Origin: Sabellastarte sp. h YS-2021
Lineage: Eukaryota; Annelida; Polychaeta; Sabellida; Sabellidae
Assembly: GCA_964017235.1 (NCBI GenBank)
Contig: OZ024934.1
Span: 79,264,706-79,328,705 of the forward strand
Direction of reading: 5' to 3'
DNA length: 64,000 nucleotides
Shown here: positions 55,201-61,200 of the stretch, one piece after another
Numbering within the stretch: position 1 is the stretch's first letter
Layout: each line of letters begins with the position of its first letter
Program-made: the position numbers and the translations under genes
The notes under the pieces: generated by a model
The model's database searches: none
The model's input: only the letters and a program-made list of their open reading frames with translations
What the model was told of the DNA's origin: nothing

Positions 55201-58200
55201 TCAAGAAGACATTCAACAAAGTATGAATTTCTTGCAAAATTGTCTTCATCTTCAGTCTACTACTATGGGGTGCTTGGGTAAGGCCCTGGATGATGTTTTG
55301 GATACTTCAATGTCTTTGGCTTCTAATATGTTGCTGAATAGAAGGGACAATTTTCTCAAACTTTGTCATAGGGATGTGACAGATAAGGATATTGCTAAAC
55401 TCAGAAATGCTTCCTTAACCAAGAAAGAATTATTTAATTCTAAAGTGTTGTCTGAGGTGGAACAGAACTTCATCCAATGGAGTCAAATCAACCGGGAGCC
55501 GGCTTTCAAGAAACACAGAAGTGAATCTTATGGTTCCCGAAATTTCGCAGATTCCAAGAAAGATCAGTCACAAAACAGGTACCAGAATGCTGCGTTTCAG
55601 AATTTTCGTCAGCAAAACAAGCAAGGTGATCAGAACAAAAGACAGTCTGGTTCCTTCAATTCTAACAGAGGCTCGGCCCGAGGGGGTAGGGGCAGGAGGA
55701 AGTGACTGCATGGAGGTAAGCACAAAGTTTCCTGGTTCCCGTTTACAAGGTTATTGGAAAGTGTGGGAAAGTTTCAAGGCGCATCCGAGGGTAGTTCTTG
55801 TTCTGAAACAGGGCTATTGTCTTCCATTCAAAGAAAAACCACCTCTGACCCGGTTTCCGACCATCAAAAGCAGTTATTCGGCTCCAGTGAAGCAAAAAGC
55901 TTTGCTGGAGGCGGTTCAACAAATGGTTCAAAAAAGGGCAGTGGTTCCGGTTCAAAACAAGAACTCTCTCGGATTCTACAGTCGTTTGTTTCTGGTTCCA
56001 AAACCAGAAAACAAATGGCGACCAGTAATAGATCTCAGTGTGGTAAATACATTCTTACATGTTCCCACTTTCAAAATGGAAACTGCAGAAGTCATTCGGG
56101 CTTCTCTTCAAGCAGGCGAGTGGGTGGCTTCCATAGATCTCACCGACGCTTATTTCCATGTACCCATACACCAAAAGTTTCAAAAGTATCTGCGCTTTCA
56201 TGTACAGGGTCAGGCGTACCAGTTCAGAGCCCTACCCTTCGGGATTGCGACAGCTCCATTGGAGTTCACTCGAGTGGTGAAGGAGGTCAAGCTCATAGCT
56301 CTTTCACAAGGGGTTCGAATCCATCAGTATTTGGACGATTGGCTGGTGATGGCCAAAGATCCGGATTCTTGTGCTCGGGATGTTCAAAAATTGATCAGTT
56401 TAGTCGGAAAGTTGGGTTGGATTGTCAATTTGAAAAAATCAGAACTCAATCCAACTCAGGATCTCGAGTTTCTGGGTTATCGGTTCAACCTTCGAGAAGG
56501 TTTGGTCTACCCAAATCAAAAGAAATTGGACAAGCTCAAAATTTTGGCAGTTTCCATTTTGCAAGGTCACAACACTACTCCAAGGAAGCTCATGTCACTA
56601 ATTGGGGTCATGGCTTCCATGGAGAAAACAGTTCCTTTGGGTCGGATCCATATGAGACCGTTTCAGTGGTTTCTGAAGACCAACTGGCAGTTTCCCCAGT
56701 CATTGGACAAGGTGGTCCCAATTTCTCAGTTGATAAAGGACCATCTGGCTTGGTGGATGGATCCTCAGAACTTACTCAAGGGTTCGAATCTTCATCAGAA
56801 AGAACACAATATGCTGATGTTCACAGATGCATCAGAGAAGGGTTGGGGGGCTCACTTGAACAATTGTACTGTAAGTGGGTTCTGGCAGCCATCAGAAAAA
56901 GACTTGCATATCAATATTTTGGAGATGAAAGCTGTTTTTCTAGCCCTGAAACATTTTCAAGGACAATTAAGGCAAAAAATAGTGTTGGTTTCCTCAGACA
57001 ACTCAACTGTGGTCTCATATATCAACAAGGAAGGAGGCACTCACTCCTTCGAAATGTGTGCTTTGATGTGGAGAATTCTGGCATGGTCCAATGCCAGGGA
57101 GATCCATATAAGAGCCAGACATATCCCAGGGAATCTCAATGTAATAGCAGATTCCCTGTCCAGGAGGGACAAGGCCATCCAGACAGAGTGCTCTCTCCAT
57201 CCTCAGGTCTTTCAAGAAATTTGCCAAGTTTGGCACAAGCCAATGGTGGATCTTTTTGCCACCAGCCTGAATGCCAAACTGCCAACTTACGTATCTCCTG
57301 TCCCAGACGACAAGGCCTGGCAGATAGATGCATTGAACATCTCTTGGGAGGCTCTGGACGCCTATGCTTTTTGTCCAGTGGCCATCCTACCCCAGTTAGT
57401 TCAGAAAATGATCACCTACAGGTGCAGGGTCATTGTGATAGCACCAGGGTGGCCGGGGATGCCTTGGTTTTGGGATCTGGTGGAATTGTCAGCCAAGATT
57501 CCACTGAGGCTTCCTCAAGTGCACAATCTACTGAAGCAACCTTTCAGTCTCAGATTCCACAAGAATCTGGAGTATCTGAATCTCCATGCGTGGTATCTGG
57601 ACTCATTCAAGAAGGTCAAGGAGGATTCTCTGTTGAGGTGGCAGATAGAATTAAGGCACCTCAGAGAGAATCCTCAAGGCGAGTATATGATTCAAGGTGG
57701 GCCATATTTCAAAAGTGGGCCCAGGAGAATCAGGTGGATGTCACAAAACCAACTATTCCTCAAATAGCTGATTTTTTGAATCATCTTTTCACTGATAAAA
57801 ACTTGAAACCTAGAACTATTGCGGGTTACAGAACCTCGGTAGCAGATGGGCTAGGCTCTACAGGTCAAATGGTTTCTCAAAGCTTAGATTTGAATCGTTT
57901 GATTGCTAGTTTTCATAGGGACAGACCTTCAGCAAATAGATCTATTCCGAATTGGGACCTGTCTTTGGTCTTACTTGCTCTTACTCGGGCTCCTTTTGAG
58001 CCCTTGGCAAAAGCTGATCTCAAAATTTTTACTTTCAAGACAGTGTTCTTGCTGGCTTTGGCTTCTGGTAAGAGGCGTAGTGAAATCCATGCTTGGACTT
58101 TTGACTCCTTCAGTAGGAAAAGGGATTGGTCAGAAGTTACTTTTTCACCTTCAACTGCTTTCATAGCTAAAAATCAGTTGGCTTCTGAGGGACCCTTGGC

Positions 58201-61200
58201 TATTCAACCAGTAGTGATCCCTGCTTTGAAACCTACATTGGATCCTTCCTTGATTCAGGATAAGTCTCTTTGTCCTGTGAGATCCTTGAGATTTTATCTT
58301 GACAAGACAAAAGATCTCAGGAAAGGCAAGAAACTTCTTTTTGTAGCTATTAAGGAGGGCTACTCAAAGGATATCTCTAAGGCTACTATATCTTCTTGGA
58401 TCAAACAGTCTATCATTTTGGCCTACCAAAAATATAATCAGGAGGTTCAAAATGTTTCCCAGGTCAAGGCACATGAGGTTAGAGCTTTGGCTGCCTCTTT
58501 GGCTTTTAAGGTAGGAGTTGCTCTAGATGAGATAATGGCTTCTTGCTTTTGGAGAAGCCATTCAACGTTCACAAATTTTTATCTGAAAGATTTGTGCTGG
58601 CATAATGGTGATGTAATGAAAATTGGGCCTGTGGTGGCGGCTCAACATGTTGTAAATTGTTAATAGGTAATGTCATTATTAGTATCCTATTATTATAATG
58701 TCATTCTATTTGGACTAGGTTATTGTATTTTGAAGCCAGTATTTGTATTGTTTTCTTATATTTGGCTTCTTGTTTTTCAGATGAGTTCTGAGATGGGTGT
58801 ACAGCTGTAAATATTCCAGTTTGCTGTTAGTTTGATGTTTTCTTGATGTTAGTGGTGGTGGTATGAACGGTATCAATAGATGGATTATGGCTTCCACAGT
58901 AATACTCAACAGAGCGGCTTCCTCGTGATTGAGGTGAGTCTGAGTATGAACGCTTGTATGCTTGTGGTGTGCTTTATTACTGTTCATTTGGTTTGTAACT
59001 AGAGTCTTTATATTCTAGTACTACCCGCCATCCATGAAGGCTGAATTCAGCTATGGTCAGGAAATGGTAAATATATTTTTCGCAATAAAATTGAAAAATT
59101 TTGTTGTAATTTTAATTTTTATTAGATAAATACTTACCATTTCCTGACCAGGATAGTCCCCCCCAGCCTCCCCGCAGAATTTAGTACTAGGTTACTAGGG
59201 GTGAGCTTTGCAACAAAAACAATGAATGGCGCCTATTGGCGTGGTCACATGACCATTGGGGGGCTTCCTACTTCCACACTCACTCACTGGCTTCTTAAGG
59301 TAGCTTAAAACGTTTCTCAACGTTGGCCAGTGAGTTGGATGGCACCAACAAATAGCTATGGTCAGGAAATGGTAAGTATTTATCTAATAAAAATTAAAAT
59401 TACAACAAAATTTTTCAAATTTGCTTCTATCTTCTTAACCGTGCGAGATAGAGCGATTTCGTCAAAATTTTCAACCACAGGGTATCGTAAAAATGTATTC
59501 TTGTCAATTTTCAAAAAAAATATTCCTCTCCCAAAAATGCAAAAGCACAAATTTGCTTCTATCTTCTTAACAGTGCGAGATAGAGCGATTTCGTCGAAAT
59601 TTTCAACCACAGGGTATCATAAAAATGTATTCTTGTCAATTTTTAAAAAAATATATTCCTCTCCCAAAAATGCAAAAACACAAATTTGCTTCTATCTCCT
59701 TAACCATGCAAGATAGAGTGATTTCGACAAAATTTTTGAGCTGCAGGATATATCCAGAGTCTAGCGGTGACTTTCACAAAATCACTTTCCCGCCACTTTT
59801 GGTAGCCATTTTGAATTTCTGCGTAAAACGCAAAAGTACATTTATCTCAGAAACAGTGTGAGATAAAGCGATTTCGACAAAATTTTTGACCCACAGGGTA
59901 CATGCAGGGTCTACTGACGACTTTTCCCAAGATTCGCTTTCCCGCCACTTTTGGCGGCTATCTGGAATTTCTGTGTAAAACACAAGCGCATTTGTTTCGG
60001 AAATGGTGTGAGATAGAGCGATTTCGACGAAAGTTTCAACCCATGGGGTATATGCAGAGTCTACTGGCAACTTTCCCCAAAAATCGCCTTCCCGCCATTT
60101 TGGCGGCCATCTTAAGTTTCTGTGTAAAACGCAAAAGTGCATTTATCTTGGAAACGGTACGAGATAGAGCGGTTTTTGACCCACAGGGTATCTTCAGAGT
60201 CTACTGGGCACTTTTCTCAAAAATCACTTTCCCGCCACTTTTGGCGGCCATCTTGAATTTCTGCGTATAAAGCAAAAATGCATTTATCTTGGAAACAGTG
60301 AGTTAGAGCGATCTTGACAAAATTTTAGACCAGCAGGGTATCTACAGAACATACTGGCGACTTTTCGCAAAAATTGCTTTCCCGCCATTTTGGCGGCCAT
60401 CTTGAATTTCTGCGTAAAAAAAGGCAAAAGCACATTTAGGTTATCTGCAGTCTACTGGTGACTTTTCACAAAAATCACTTTCCCTCCACTTTTGGTGGCC
60501 ATCTTGAATTTCTGCGTGAAATGCAGAAACGCATTTATCTTGGAAACGGTGTGAGATAGAGCAATTTCAATGAAACTTTTGACCTGCAGGGTATCTGCAG
60601 AGTGTACTAGCAACATTTCACAAGAATCGCTTTCCTGCCATTTTTGGCAGCCATCTTGAATTTCTGTGTATAATGCAAATTCGCATTTATCTCAGGAACG
60701 GTGCGAGATATTGAATGTCTGTGTAACAGTGAAAAACAAAATACATATTCATCTACTAGCGACTTTTCCAAAAAGTCGTTTTCCCACCACGAGCAAATTT
60801 TGAACCCTGTGGGTACATGTAGTGTCTGAATAATGTTGAATTTCCCAAATTTTGGCCACCATCTTGAATTTTGGCGGAAATTGAAAATGTCATTTATCTC
60901 AAAAATCCTTACAGATAGAGTGATTTCGAGCAATGTTTGGACCCTTTGAGTACTAGAGACCTTAGATTTGGTGCCTGTGAAAAAAGTTGAATTTCCAGAA
61001 TTTTGTCCGCCATCTTGAATTTTGGTGGAAATTGAAAATGTTGTTTATCTCGAAAACCCTAAGGGATAGAGCAGTTTCAAGCTAATTTTTGACCATTTGG
61101 ATATTAGAGATCTTTGGTATATTGCCTCTGAAAAATGTCAAATTTCTCAAATTTCGCCCATCGTCTTCAATTTTGTCGGAACTTGAAAATGTTGGTTATC

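Larger units (their letters stand above)
53690..59418 (+). mobile_element. DIRS-type YR retrotransposon, family A, apparently intact (5.73 kb)
   Basis: Left inverted repeat 53690 to about 53873, right about 59214-59418, internal complementary region 59051-59150. Three long frames (Gag 574, RT/RH/MT 748, YR in a 969-codon frame) have no visible lesion. The inverted repeats themselves fold: actcactggcc pairs with the gccagtgagtg about 25 bases on. It carries the complete known DIRS gene set and could be autonomous. Confidence 0.93.

Noticed and set aside
59330..59716. 128-codon open frame with internal repeats
   Set aside because: It is tandem array sequence (two copies of about 130 bp) without stops by chance; the same array is broken elsewhere.
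59774..60142. Minus-strand open frame of 122 codons
   Set aside because: Made of type B tandem units; periodic, not conserved between units, and no known domain.
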